From positions 62,001-126,000 of the forward strand of contig DIYP01000018.1 of assembly GCA_002427735.1 (NCBI GenBank): DNA of 64,000 nucleotides, written 5' to 3'. Shown piece after piece: positions 1-8,496 of the stretch (within the stretch, counting starts at the first letter, position 1; every line of letters begins with the position of its first letter). The position numbers and the translations under genes are program-made. The stretch comes from Flavobacteriales bacterium UBA6051 (lineage in GTDB: Bacteria; Bacteroidota; Bacteroidia; Flavobacteriales_D; Crocinitomicaceae). Below the pieces are notes generated by a model. That model had not been told where the DNA came from and did no database searches. It saw only the letters and a list, made by a program, of their open reading frames with translations.

Positions 1-438
1 ATTTAATTCAATATCTAATGTTGTATCCATTCGTTCGGCTACTTCGAAGAATGTTTTCAGTTTTCCTTTTGGAATATTTGCCATCAAACGCTCGTTGAAG
101 TCAAGGATAACGTGCTTAGCAATTCGTCGTTTGTCAATGCCTTCCTGCGTGAGGAAAATGAGCACTTTTCTCTTGTCCTTCGCATCCGGCTCTCTGCGGA
201 TCAGACCGTTATCTTCCATCGTTTTTAGCGTACGTGACAAACTGGTCGGTTCCATGCCCATTTTTGGGCCCAATTGTGTGCTCGGTGTTCCTTCTTTGTC
301 AACATTCAAGAGGATAAAACCTATAGACACAGTCAAGCCATATTCATTGGCTTTTTGGTTGTACATACGAGAGATCTTATGCCATAAATGACGGATTACG
401 AAGTCCACTAAATATCCTTTATCTTTTTCTTCTGCCAT
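1..438 (-). CDS. MarR family transcriptional regulator (3' end outside window)
   Basis: This is a winged-helix repressor or activator of the MarR family, which normally binds DNA as a dimer and responds to small ligands. Translating the minus strand from the ATG at 436-438 gives 146 residues with no stop before the window edge. The MarR core is visible: an N-terminal dimerisation helix, the recognition-helix region with MEPTSLSRTLKTME at about residues 69-82, and the wing with basic residues DAKDKRK. Similar Bacteroidetes regulators often precede fatty-acid beta-oxidation genes, but any such genes would lie left of base 1 and are not seen. The divergently placed neighbour on the same strand is a thioesterase, which fits acyl-CoA metabolism only loosely. 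The family call is firm and the target is unknown. Confidence 0.85.
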   Translation of the reverse strand, partial: MAEEKDKGYLVDFVIRHLWHKISRMYNQKANEYGLTVSIGFILLNVDKEGTPSTQLGPKMGMEPTSLSRTLKTMEDNGLIRREPDAKDKRKVLIFLTQEGIDKRRIAKHVILDFNERLMANIPKGKLKTFFEVAERMDTTLDIELN

Positions 439-469
439 AATCTTATTTAGACGTTTATTTCAAGACGTG

Positions 470-477
470 TAAATGTA
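470..477 (-). promoter_or_regulatory. Candidate -7 element for the MarR gene
   Basis: On the minus strand the octamer TACATTTA matches the Bacteroidetes -7 consensus TAnnTTTG at seven of eight positions. It lies about 30 bases upstream of the ATG at 438. No TTG was found at the usual -33 distance, so support is weak. Confidence 0.3.
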
Positions 478-557
478 GCAAAAAGTTTTATGCAGACATA
501 AGAAAAATAGCTGTTGTTCAGTTAGAAAATGTTAAATCGAATCAGGATATCCCTAGA

Positions 558-965
558 TTACCAGATTTCCTTTGAAATGTTAACGGTTCCCTTGAATTTG
601 GAGATGAGCTCTTCAGAGGAATTGTAAATGTCTACATTGTACATTCCAATTGTTTTTCCTCTATGAATTTCAATACATTTTACAGTAAGCGTTTCATTCA
701 CCCCAACCGGACGTAAATGTGAAATAGAGGTTTCAACGCTTACACATTTAAATCCATAACTATTTGCTGAAAATGCTAGAGCAGAATCTGACAGAGAATA
801 AGTGATACCACCGTGTAAAATAGCAAAACCATTAAGCATTTGCTCGGTAGTTGTGCAGGATAACGTGCATTTTCCCTTTGAAATCTCCAGGACCTCAAGG
901 TTCATCCATTCACTAAAGGCATCGTGGCGGAGCATGATTCCAACAATCTCCTCGGGTGATCTCAT
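558..965 (-). CDS. PaaI-like hotdog-fold thioesterase
   Basis: This is a 135-residue single hotdog domain of the PaaI/4HBT class, which hydrolyses acyl-CoA or aryl-CoA thioesters in the cytoplasm. The diagnostic stretch is LHGGITYSLSDSALAFSANS at about residues 50-69. It contains the HGG turn and the Asp that serves as catalytic acid in this family. Length is normal for PaaI (about 130-150). The start ATG at 963-965 overlaps the stop of the upstream gene in an ATGA arrangement, so the two are translationally coupled. The natural substrate cannot be read from the sequence; phenylacetate genes are not nearby, so a general acyl-CoA housekeeping role is as likely as aromatic catabolism. Confidence 0.82.
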   Translation of the reverse strand: MRSPEEIVGIMLRHDAFSEWMNLEVLEISKGKCTLSCTTTEQMLNGFAILHGGITYSLSDSALAFSANSYGFKCVSVETSISHLRPVGVNETLTVKCIEIHRGKTIGMYNVDIYNSSEELISKFKGTVNISKEIW

Positions 966-1441
966 AGTTTTATGGAGCGTCCCATCAACGTAATCATAGC
1001 GGCTGTAACAATGAAGAGCTGTGTAGCCGTTTCATCATCAAGCGAAGTGCCATCTTCATCAGCTGTACTCACCTCCATCATCATGAAACGAATCAACTCC
1101 GGTTGATCAGTGAAATCGTGAATGATGTCCTCATCATCCTTCTCAAAATATTGATCCAACATTTCAAAAAACGGTTCTTCAAACTCATCGATGTCATCCT
1201 CTGTAATTTGATCAAGTGTGACTTGCTCTTGTGTAAAAGTCTCAGAAATAAGACAGTAGTAGTAGATCAATAATCCTTCCAGCCGCTCATTTTTGTATTC
1301 GACAGCTGCTGACATCACATATCCGAGAAGTGTCTGTTGTGCTAGAGCATATGTCTCTGCTAACTTTTCCAAACCATCTTCATCCAGATTGTCAACTTTG
1401 GCAATCGCTTTCTCTATACTTGATACACTGATTTGTTTCAT
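962..1441 (-). CDS. Hypothetical acidic cytoplasmic protein
   Basis: This is a 159-residue protein that I do not recognise. It has no signal peptide or membrane segment and is strongly acidic, with runs such as FEKDDEDIIHDF in the second half and a more hydrophobic, Met-rich C-terminal end. It looks alpha-helical throughout. The reading frame is open upstream to 1528, but I place the start at the ATG at 1439-1441 (MKQISVSS). A promoter-like element at 1455-1483 lies between the two candidate starts, and the extra 29 residues look non-coding. It overlaps the thioesterase gene by four bases and probably forms a two-gene operon with it. Confidence 0.65.
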   Translation of the reverse strand: MKQISVSSIEKAIAKVDNLDEDGLEKLAETYALAQQTLLGYVMSAAVEYKNERLEGLLIYYYCLISETFTQEQVTLDQITEDDIDEFEEPFFEMLDQYFEKDDEDIIHDFTDQPELIRFMMMEVSTADEDGTSLDDETATQLFIVTAAMITLMGRSIKL

Positions 1442-1454
1442 GAAATGTTTTTTG

Positions 1455-1483
1455 TAAAAGTAGGGATTTACACGAATTGGCAA
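1455..1483 (-). promoter_or_regulatory. Candidate promoter for the 1441-558 operon
   Basis: On the minus strand TTG at 1483-1481, an 18-base spacer and TACTTTTA at 1462-1455 resemble the Bacteroidetes -33/-7 promoter. The predicted transcription start is only about 7-10 bases before the ATG at 1441. This decides that start over the longer frame beginning at 1528. Confidence 0.45.
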
Positions 1484-1560
1484 TGTTTTTTCGCTTAATA
1501 CATGAACGGCAATAGGATTGGGATTCAATATCTTATTTTTAGCTCACCAAATACAGAAAC

Positions 1561-2232
1561 ATGGCTTTTTTTGAACAAGATTTTTTAAACTTTTTTATTG
1601 AACTTGCGGCTAACAATCATAAAGATTGGTTTGATGCAAATAGGAAGCGTTATGAAAAGAGTGTGCGCGATCCTTTTAAGGATTTTGTGCAGCACATGAT
1701 TGATCGAGTTGCCGAGAAGGACGATGCCTTTAAGGGACTGGAGCCGAAGCATTGTATCTTTAGAATCAATCGTGACATACGCTTTTCCAAAGATAAAACG
1801 CCATACAAATTGATGGTTTCAGCAGTAGTAGCGCCTGAAGGGAAGAAGTCAAAGGCAGTCAACGGCGTGTATTTTGAGTTAGGGCCAGAGCATTTGCGGA
1901 TTTATGGAGGTGTCTATGAAATAGATAAGGACGATTTACTTACGCTCCGTGAGGGAATTGCTGCAGATCCTAAAAAGTTCAAGCAACTGTATACTGAACC
2001 TAATTTTGTTGAGACTTTTGGGGAGCTTCAAGGCGATAAGAATAAGATTATTCCAAAGCATTTGAAGGATGCAGCCGCGGATGAATCATTGATTTATAAT
2101 AAACAATGGTATTTTTATGCGACTTTCGAGCCTGAAGCGATCCTTAGGGAGGATTTGGATGAAGTAATTCTTCGCTGCTATAATGCGGGAAGGCCGATGG
2201 AGAAATTTTTTAACGATTTAATTAAACGATAA
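1561..2232 (+). CDS. DUF2461 (TIGR02453) family protein
   Basis: This is a 223-residue protein of the DUF2461/TIGR02453 family, whose biochemical role is not established. Recognition rests on the N-terminal pattern FLNFFIELAANNHKDWFDAN, followed by a conserved Arg/Lys-rich strand with FRINRDIRFSKDKTPYK at about residues 70-86. A C-terminal YFYATFEPE-type segment follows. Length is typical for the family (about 220-230). There is no signal peptide. The stop TAA at 2230-2232 shares its last base with the ATG of the following peptidase gene, so the two are translationally coupled. Confidence 0.85.
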   Translation: MAFFEQDFLNFFIELAANNHKDWFDANRKRYEKSVRDPFKDFVQHMIDRVAEKDDAFKGLEPKHCIFRINRDIRFSKDKTPYKLMVSAVVAPEGKKSKAVNGVYFELGPEHLRIYGGVYEIDKDDLLTLREGIAADPKKFKQLYTEPNFVETFGELQGDKNKIIPKHLKDAAADESLIYNKQWYFYATFEPEAILREDLDEVILRCYNAGRPMEKFFNDLIKR

Positions 2233-4376
2233 TGATAGCAAAGCAGTTTTTAGTAGCAGGGTTTACACTGCTGACATGGATTTCTTTAGGGCAAGGTAGT
2301 CCAGATGGCAGCTTAAAAGAGCTTACGTTGAAAGATGCAGTAATGCAGCAATATCAAGGATTTTACCCGAAATCTTTGACTATGTTTCAATGGGTTCCGG
2401 ATACAGACTGTTATACCTATTTGAATAATTATACTTCTCTCATGAAAGCTTCGGTAAGAAATACGGAAGCAAAGGAATTACTATCCATTCAGGATGTAAA
2501 TGCAAAACTAGGATCAGAACTTTATTGGTTTTCTGGACTTAAGTGGAAAGATGAGAATGTGTTCTGGTTGAATGATGGACACAAGTATTACAGCTATAAC
2601 ATTGTGGAAGAAAAAGGTCGCTTGATTCACGGTTTGGATAAGGAAGCGGAGAATGCAACTTTCCATAATGGGACGGAGAATGTTGCTTACACAAAGAAAA
2701 ACAATGTGTACTTGCACACTGGTAATGGAATGAAGGTAATCGTTACCGATAATTCGGATCGTAATATTGTATCAGGACAAGCTATTGCTAGAAGTGAATT
2801 CGGTATTACAGGAGGGTTATTTTGGTCTCCAAATGGCAAGGCACTAGCGTATTATCAAAAAGATGAGACGAATGTGCACGATTATCCACTTCTTGATAAC
2901 AGTAAGACGCCCGGAGAGTTAATGTCCATTAAGTATCCAATGGCAGGTCAGAAGTCTGAGAAAGCAAAAGTCGGAATTTACAATCTTGAGTCAAGAGAAA
3001 CTGTATTTATTTCGGCGAGAGAGGGAGAGGAAAATTACCTCACGAACCTTTCATGGACTCCGGATAATAAGTATGTGTTGATTGCTGAGGTTAATCGTGA
3101 TCAAAACCGTATGTGGTTGAATGTTTTCGATGCCAAGACTGGTGCATTCGTTCGTACATTGTTTGAAGAAAAGAGTAAAACGTGGGTCGAGCCGGAACAT
3201 CCTGCTTTTTTCCCTATGGAGTCCTCCAATAATTTTGTTTGGATCTCAGAGCGTGATGGGTTTAACAACTTGTATTACTACGATTTCGAGGGACAATTAA
3301 TTAAGCAGTTAACGGACCATGATTTTGTAGTGAAAGATATTCTTAATCAGGTTGGAGGGCGAATATACTATTCTACAACCGGCGAAAACCCGTTGGAAAC
3401 GCATGTTTATTCAGTTGACTTAAAAGGTAAGGTGAAGATTTTAACAAGAGCAAATGGTACACATAATGTGGCTATTTCTACCGATGGTAAATACTTTCAC
3501 GACAACTTCTCCAATCATGATGTTGCAAGCAGTGATTGGATCATTGGTTCAAACGGGAAGATTGTGAAGAAGCTCATGGAAAGTTCTGATGTTCTTGATG
3601 AGTATAAGCTTGGAGAAGCTGAAATAAGCACCATTACTGCAAAGGATGGAACAAAATTGTTTACACGACTTATTAAGCCAAGTAATTTTGATTCGCGTAA
3701 GAAGTATCCTGTTTTAGTTTATGTATATGGAGGGCCACATGCACAGTTAATCACAGATTCGTGGTTGGATGGTGCAAGTCTTTGGATGTATTGGATGGCA
3801 GAGCAAGGTTATCTCGTATTCACTTTGGATAATAGAGGTTCTGCAGAAAGAGGTGTTGCTTTTGAATCACAAATTCACCGTCAATTAGGAACTGTTGAGA
3901 TGGAAGATCAGTTATCAGGTGTTGAATATTTGAAAAGCCTTCCTTACGTTGATGCAAATAGAATGGCCGTTCATGGTTGGTCTTTTGGAGGTTTTATGAC
4001 GACTTCTCTGATGCTTCGTTCTCCTGGAACGTTTACTACAGGTGTAGCAGGAGGTCCTGTTACTGATTGGAAGTACTACGAAATCATGTACGGAGAGAGA
4101 TATATGGATCGTCCTGAAGAGAACGAGAAGGGATATGAAGAAGCATCTTTGCTTACTCATGCAGCAAACTTGGAAGGTGATTTGCTTTTAATTCATGGAA
4201 CTGTTGATGATGTTGTAGTTATGCAGCATAATTTTTCTTTAGTTCAAAAGTTTGTTGAACTGGGAATTCAAATGGATTTTTTCCCATATCCAATGCACAA
4301 GCATAATGTTCGGGGTAAAGACCGGGTGCACTTGATGGAAAAGGTATTGAATTATGTTATAGAACATAATAATTAG
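2232..4376 (+). CDS. Dipeptidyl peptidase IV-type S9 serine peptidase
   Basis: This is a 714-residue secreted or periplasmic prolyl oligopeptidase-family enzyme, expected to release N-terminal dipeptides with Pro or Ala in second position. A signal peptide ends near residue 20 (SLGQG). An N-terminal beta-propeller of the DPP IV type covers roughly residues 40-450 and is followed by an alpha/beta-hydrolase domain. The nucleophile Ser584 lies in GWSFGG. The acid is Asp659 or Asp660 in HGTVDD, and the His is His691 in MHKHN, so the triad is complete. Length matches bacterial DPP IV (about 710-740). The gene follows DUF2461 with a one-base overlap and ends before a strong terminator. Confidence 0.93.
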   Translation: MIAKQFLVAGFTLLTWISLGQGSPDGSLKELTLKDAVMQQYQGFYPKSLTMFQWVPDTDCYTYLNNYTSLMKASVRNTEAKELLSIQDVNAKLGSELYWFSGLKWKDENVFWLNDGHKYYSYNIVEEKGRLIHGLDKEAENATFHNGTENVAYTKKNNVYLHTGNGMKVIVTDNSDRNIVSGQAIARSEFGITGGLFWSPNGKALAYYQKDETNVHDYPLLDNSKTPGELMSIKYPMAGQKSEKAKVGIYNLESRETVFISAREGEENYLTNLSWTPDNKYVLIAEVNRDQNRMWLNVFDAKTGAFVRTLFEEKSKTWVEPEHPAFFPMESSNNFVWISERDGFNNLYYYDFEGQLIKQLTDHDFVVKDILNQVGGRIYYSTTGENPLETHVYSVDLKGKVKILTRANGTHNVAISTDGKYFHDNFSNHDVASSDWIIGSNGKIVKKLMESSDVLDEYKLGEAEISTITAKDGTKLFTRLIKPSNFDSRKKYPVLVYVYGGPHAQLITDSWLDGASLWMYWMAEQGYLVFTLDNRGSAERGVAFESQIHRQLGTVEMEDQLSGVEYLKSLPYVDANRMAVHGWSFGGFMTTSLMLRSPGTFTTGVAGGPVTDWKYYEIMYGERYMDRPEENEKGYEEASLLTHAANLEGDLLLIHGTVDDVVVMQHNFSLVQKFVELGIQMDFFPYPMHKHNVRGKDRVHLMEKVLNYVIEHNN

Positions 4377-4386
4377 ACACAAGGAG

Positions 4387-4422
4387 CGTTTGATCTATTA
4401 CTGTTAATGAGTAGATCGAACG
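4387..4422. other. Imperfect inverted repeat after the DPP IV gene
   Basis: CGTTTGATCTA at 4387-4397 pairs with TAGATCGAACG at 4412-4422. The stem has eleven pairs, one of them a G.T wobble, and the loop is 14 bases. There is no T-run directly after it. It sits just before the stronger terminator at 4437 and may be part of the 3' untranslated region. Confidence 0.4.
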
Positions 4423-4436
4423 TAAAGTTTGATTAT

Positions 4437-4472
4437 GCAGTGTCACGTGAACGTGACACTGCATTTTTATTT
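4437..4472 (+). terminator. Rho-independent terminator of the DUF2461-DPP IV operon
   Basis: A perfect 12-base-pair stem is formed by GCAGTGTCACGT at 4437-4448 and its exact complement at 4451-4462, with two bases (GA) between the arms. It is followed by ATTTTTATTT. In RNA the loop would open to at least four bases. Confidence 0.85.
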
Positions 4473-4565
4473 AAATGAACCGGTTATCGAATAAATTCCC
4501 TCCATATCATTACTATTTTGGAAAAGCTCGTTGCAAATACATAGGCGAAATCGGGCTACTTTCCG

Positions 4566-4573
4566 TATATTTG
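4566..4573 (+). promoter_or_regulatory. -7 element of the E1 dehydrogenase promoter
   Basis: TATATTTG matches the Bacteroidetes -7 consensus TAnnTTTG at every position and lies 23 bases before the ATG at 4597. No clear TTG at -33 was found at the expected spacing. Confidence 0.5.
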
Positions 4574-4596
4574 ATTCCCTAAAATTGCAGAAGTAG

Positions 4597-6687
4597 ATGG
4601 CAACAGAAGCGAAAACGAAGCAGGCAAAAAGCAAAACATCAAAAGAAACATTGGTTGAAGCATTTAAGTTAATGTGCACAGCCAAAACACTCGCTGAGAA
4701 ATACGAAGCGAATAAAGAGGTTACTTCTAAATATGTGCATGCCACTTCTCGCGGTCATGAGGCAATTCAATTGGCATGTGGTATGCAATTGAAACCTCAG
4801 GATTGGGTCGCGCCATATTACCGTGATGACAGTATTTTGTTAGGAATTGGAATAACTCCATATGAATTAATGCTTCAGGTATTTGCCAAGAAAGATGATC
4901 CATTTTCAGGTGGACGTACATATTACTCTCACCCATCACTGAATAGAGATGATATGCCCAAAATTCCTCATCAATCTTCGGCGACAGGAATGCAAGCCAT
5001 TCCAACTACCGGGGTTGCAATGGGAATTCAATACAAGGAAATTCAAGGACTATCTGAAGATTTTGGAGGAGAAAACCCTGTTGTTATTTGTTCTTTGGGA
5101 GATGCTTCTTGCACCGAAGGTGAAGTTTCGGAGGCCTTTCAAATGGCTGCTTTGAAACAATATCCTATCATCTATTTAGTACAAGATAATGGTTGGGATA
5201 TTTCGGCTAATGCTGAAGAAACACGTGCGCAGGATATTTCACACTACGCTAAAGGATTCAATGGTATTGAGGTTCGAACAATAGATGGAAGTGAGTTTGA
5301 TGAATCGTATCAAACGATGAAAGAAGTCATCGAAACGGTTCGAAAAGAACGTCGCCCTTTCATTGTTCATGCGAAGGTTCCACTACTTGGACATCACACT
5401 TCGGGAGTTAGAAAAGAATGGTATAGAGACGATTTAGAGGAAGCTGCAACGCGTGATCCTTATCCGAAGTTGAAAGAAGCACTTCGCGCGGCTGGTGTCG
5501 ATGAGGCGGATATAATTAATATAGAAGCAGACACGAAGAAATTGGTTGATGAGGAATATGAGAAGGCAATCAATGCTGAGGATCCGGCTCCTGAATCGAT
5601 TACTGATTTTATTTTTGCACCATCACCTATTACGGAAGAAAAAGGAGAGCGTGAACCAAAAGGAAAGAGCAAAACGGTCATGGTCGACTCAGCACTATTT
5701 GCAGTTCGTGAATTGATGGCGAAACATCCTGAAGCGCTGCTATATGGACAAGATGTAGGAGGTCGTCTCGGGGGTGTATTCCGCGAAGCAGCTACACTTG
5801 CTCAGCAGTTTGGTGATGATCGCGTTTTCAATACGCCAATTCAAGAGGCTTTTATTATTGGTTCTACCGTTGGAATGTCGGCTGTTGGATTAAAGCCGTT
5901 CGTAGAGGTACAATTTGCTGATTACATATGGCCTGGGTTAAATCAGTTATTTACTGAAGTGAGTCGTTCATACTATTTGTCAAATGGTAAATGGCCGGTT
6001 AGTTGCGTTATTCGTGTACCTATTGGTGCATATGGTTCAGGAGGGCCTTACCATTCATCAAGTGTAGAATCGGTATTAACGAATATTCGCGGAATAAAAG
6101 TAGCCTATCCTTCAACCGGAGCGGATCTCAAGGGATTGATCAAATCGGCTTATTATGACCCTAATCCAGTTGTACTTTTAGAGCATAAAGGGCTTTATTG
6201 GTCAAAAATTGCTGGTACTGAAGGGGCGATGTCCATAGAACCGGATGAGGATTACGTTATTCCGTTTGGAAAGGGGCGTGTTGTTCTCGAAGCTGATCCG
6301 AAGGCGGTTCAAGAAGGCGATTCTTGCGCTGTTATTACATATGGCCGCGGGGTTTATTGGACGCTGGAGGCTGCCAAAGCATTTGAAGGTCGAGTGGAAA
6401 TAATAGATTTGAGAACGCTCAATCCGCTGGATTTCGATATGATTAATGATGCTGCTCAACGCCACAATAAAGTCATGCTAGTGACGGAGGAATCGATAGA
6501 AGCTTCGTTTACGTTAGGACTTGCCGGTCGAATTCAACGCGACAACTTTAAGTCCTTGGATGCGCCTGTGTCAATAGTAGGGTCTGTAGATACCCCGGCA
6601 ATCCCATTGAATTCAACACTTGAAGCGGAGTTATTGCCAAACGCAGAGAAGGTAAGTGCTGGTCTGAAGGACTTATTGAACTTTTAG
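4597..6687 (+). CDS. Fused E1 alpha/beta 2-oxoacid dehydrogenase (branched-chain type)
   Basis: This 696-residue protein joins the alpha and beta E1 subunits of a thiamine-diphosphate 2-oxoacid dehydrogenase in one chain. It performs the decarboxylation step of a complex that passes the acyl group to lipoyl-E2. The alpha half (about 15-330) has the ThDP motif that begins at Gly168-Asp169 (LGDASCTEGE) and ends near DNGWDIS. The beta half (about 355-696) shows LLYGQDVGG and a C-terminal transketolase domain with IDLRTLNPLD. The closest type known to me is the branched-chain 2-oxoisovalerate dehydrogenase, for which such fusions are common in Bacteroidetes, though pyruvate use cannot be excluded. 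No E2 or E3 gene is adjacent. The gene ends with a four-base convergent overlap with the next one. Confidence 0.88.
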   Translation: MATEAKTKQAKSKTSKETLVEAFKLMCTAKTLAEKYEANKEVTSKYVHATSRGHEAIQLACGMQLKPQDWVAPYYRDDSILLGIGITPYELMLQVFAKKDDPFSGGRTYYSHPSLNRDDMPKIPHQSSATGMQAIPTTGVAMGIQYKEIQGLSEDFGGENPVVICSLGDASCTEGEVSEAFQMAALKQYPIIYLVQDNGWDISANAEETRAQDISHYAKGFNGIEVRTIDGSEFDESYQTMKEVIETVRKERRPFIVHAKVPLLGHHTSGVRKEWYRDDLEEAATRDPYPKLKEALRAAGVDEADIINIEADTKKLVDEEYEKAINAEDPAPESITDFIFAPSPITEEKGEREPKGKSKTVMVDSALFAVRELMAKHPEALLYGQDVGGRLGGVFREAATLAQQFGDDRVFNTPIQEAFIIGSTVGMSAVGLKPFVEVQFADYIWPGLNQLFTEVSRSYYLSNGKWPVSCVIRVPIGAYGSGGPYHSSSVESVLTNIRGIKVAYPSTGADLKGLIKSAYYDPNPVVLLEHKGLYWSKIAGTEGAMSIEPDEDYVIPFGKGRVVLEADPKAVQEGDSCAVITYGRGVYWTLEAAKAFEGRVEIIDLRTLNPLDFDMINDAAQRHNKVMLVTEESIEASFTLGLAGRIQRDNFKSLDAPVSIVGSVDTPAIPLNSTLEAELLPNAEKVSAGLKDLLNF

Positions 6688-7412
6688 TGAGGTCTATTGT
6701 TCTCTACGTGCGGGACTAGCCTTTCAGTAAGTAGTGCATAGCCTTCTCCAGAAAGGTGAACGCCATCGATTGTTAGTTCCGATTTGATTTCACCCTTTTT
6801 TTGGAAGTGTTCATATAGATCGATGAACGTGATATTGCGATCATTACAAATGGCCTTTAATTGATCGTTTATAATTCGGATTTTTTCATTAATGTCTCTC
6901 CCAAAGTAACCGTTCATTCCCTTGTTTTGATTACTCACCGGAAGAATTGACAGAATGTTTAGCTGAGGTTTATACGGTCTTTTTTGAATCTCATCGAGCA
7001 AGTCATTATAGTCGCTGATAACCTCCTCCACGGACGCTTTGTTACCTCCCAAATCATTGATGCCGGCCTCAATAAAAATCACTTTCGGATGTTGATTTAA
7101 AATGGCAGGAAGACGATTTCGCATTCCTTTAATCACATCTCCGTTGATTCCTCTATTCTGGAGGTGAGTATTTTTAAAGGACTCATGAATTTCAAAGTTT
7201 TGCGTAATACTAGTGCCCAGAAATACAATGGCATTGGAATCCGAAGGTAATTGTTCGAAATACTTGTTTCGGTTCATGGAGTATTCATAATCGGTCGAAT
7301 AACTTGCTTCACTATTGAATATTCGTTGGTATAATCTAGGCCCAAAATAAAGGAGAACTGCCAGATTAAAAAGCAGTGAGCCATACAGTAGAATCTTGAT
7401 TCTTTTCGACAC
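6684..7412 (-). CDS. Membrane-anchored SGNH/GDSL-type esterase
   Basis: This is a 242-residue SGNH-fold hydrolase tethered by one N-terminal membrane helix (about residues 7-24). Block I is FLGTSIT with Ser68 as the likely nucleophile and Thr in place of the usual Asp. Block II is the Gly in RGINGD. Block III is GINDLGG with the catalytic Asn. Block V is IDGVHLSGEGY with the Asp-His pair. All four catalytic positions are present. The family removes acyl or acetyl groups from lipids or glycans; the substrate is unknown. The protein probably faces the periplasm. It converges on the E1 gene with a four-base overlap of stop codons. Confidence 0.85.
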   Translation of the reverse strand: MSKRIKILLYGSLLFNLAVLLYFGPRLYQRIFNSEASYSTDYEYSMNRNKYFEQLPSDSNAIVFLGTSITQNFEIHESFKNTHLQNRGINGDVIKGMRNRLPAILNQHPKVIFIEAGINDLGGNKASVEEVISDYNDLLDEIQKRPYKPQLNILSILPVSNQNKGMNGYFGRDINEKIRIINDQLKAICNDRNITFIDLYEHFQKKGEIKSELTIDGVHLSGEGYALLTERLVPHVENNRPH

Positions 7413-7569
7413 GCAAATTGTTTAACGAAATAAACTTAGGAAATTATTTGTTGTAAATACGATGATATCCTCGCTATAGCTATTAACAAAGCTTGGCGGA
7501 TAACATTTAGAATTCATCTCTTGGAGCACTGAGATATCATCTATTTTTACTTGTTAAACACCATTTATA

Positions 7570-8496
7570 ATGAAGTTTGCACGTAAGTACACGGTAAAGG
7601 AAATTGCCGAAATCATTTATTGCAAGTACGTTGGAGACGAGAATCACGTTGTTACTGGCTTGAATGAAATCCACAAAGTGGAAAATGGAGATTTAGTATT
7701 TGTAGATCATCCAAAGTACTACGAGAAAGCATTAAATAGCGCAGCGACTACAATTCTCATTGATAAGGAAGTCGATTGCCCTGAAGGAAAAGCACTTATT
7801 GTCTCTGATAAACCATTTGATGATTATAATGCACTTGCTAAGCACTTCATGCCATTTATTGCTCAGAAAGATATCATCTCAGTAGACGGTAAAATTGATC
7901 CTTCAGCGATCATTTATCCGAATGTGTTTGTTGGAAGTAATGTGACCATTGGAAAAGATGCCATTATTTATTCAGGAGCGGTGATTGGCAATAATGTTAC
8001 GATTGATGAAGGAGTGATCATTGGCCCTAACTCAGTGATTGGACATTACGCTTTTTACTATAAAAAGAAGCCAGATGGTTTTGATCGTATGCATACCTGT
8101 GGAAGTGTACATCTCAAGAAGAGTGTTGAAATCGGAGCGCTGTGTACTATTGACGCCGGTGTTTCCGGAGTAACGGAGATAGGAGAAGGCACGAAGATCG
8201 ATAATCAGGTGCATATTGGACATGATACCGTTGTTGGAAAGAACTGTCTGATGGCTGCCAATGTTGGGATTGCTGGTTGTGCAACAATTGAAGACAATGT
8301 CACCCTATGGGGACAAGTCGGAGTTGTGAGCGACGTAGTCATAGGTAAGGGGGCTGTAGTGTTAGGACAGGCTGGTGTAGGAAGAAGTCTGGAAGGTGGA
8401 AAATCTTATTTGGGAAGTCCATGTTCTGAAGCCCGTACCAAGTTCAAAGAGCTAGCAGCATTGAAAAAGCTTCCTGCCATTATTGAAAATTTGTAA
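7570..8496 (+). CDS. LpxD-like UDP-3-O-acylglucosamine N-acyltransferase
   Basis: This is a 308-residue left-handed beta-helix acyltransferase. LpxD transfers a hydroxyacyl chain to the amino group of UDP-3-O-acylglucosamine in lipid A synthesis. The N-terminal LpxD-type domain (about 1-105) precedes hexapeptide repeats that begin near residue 105 (IDPSAIIYPNVFVG) and run to about 280. The segment IDNQVHIGHDTVVG matches the region holding the catalytic His of LpxD. It is somewhat shorter than typical LpxD (about 340), and Bacteroidetes often carry a second LpxD-like gene away from the lpx cluster. It may therefore be that paralogue rather than the essential enzyme. It shares one base (TAATG) with the next gene. 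Confidence 0.78.
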   Translation: MKFARKYTVKEIAEIIYCKYVGDENHVVTGLNEIHKVENGDLVFVDHPKYYEKALNSAATTILIDKEVDCPEGKALIVSDKPFDDYNALAKHFMPFIAQKDIISVDGKIDPSAIIYPNVFVGSNVTIGKDAIIYSGAVIGNNVTIDEGVIIGPNSVIGHYAFYYKKKPDGFDRMHTCGSVHLKKSVEIGALCTIDAGVSGVTEIGEGTKIDNQVHIGHDTVVGKNCLMAANVGIAGCATIEDNVTLWGQVGVVSDVVIGKGAVVLGQAGVGRSLEGGKSYLGSPCSEARTKFKELAALKKLPAIIENL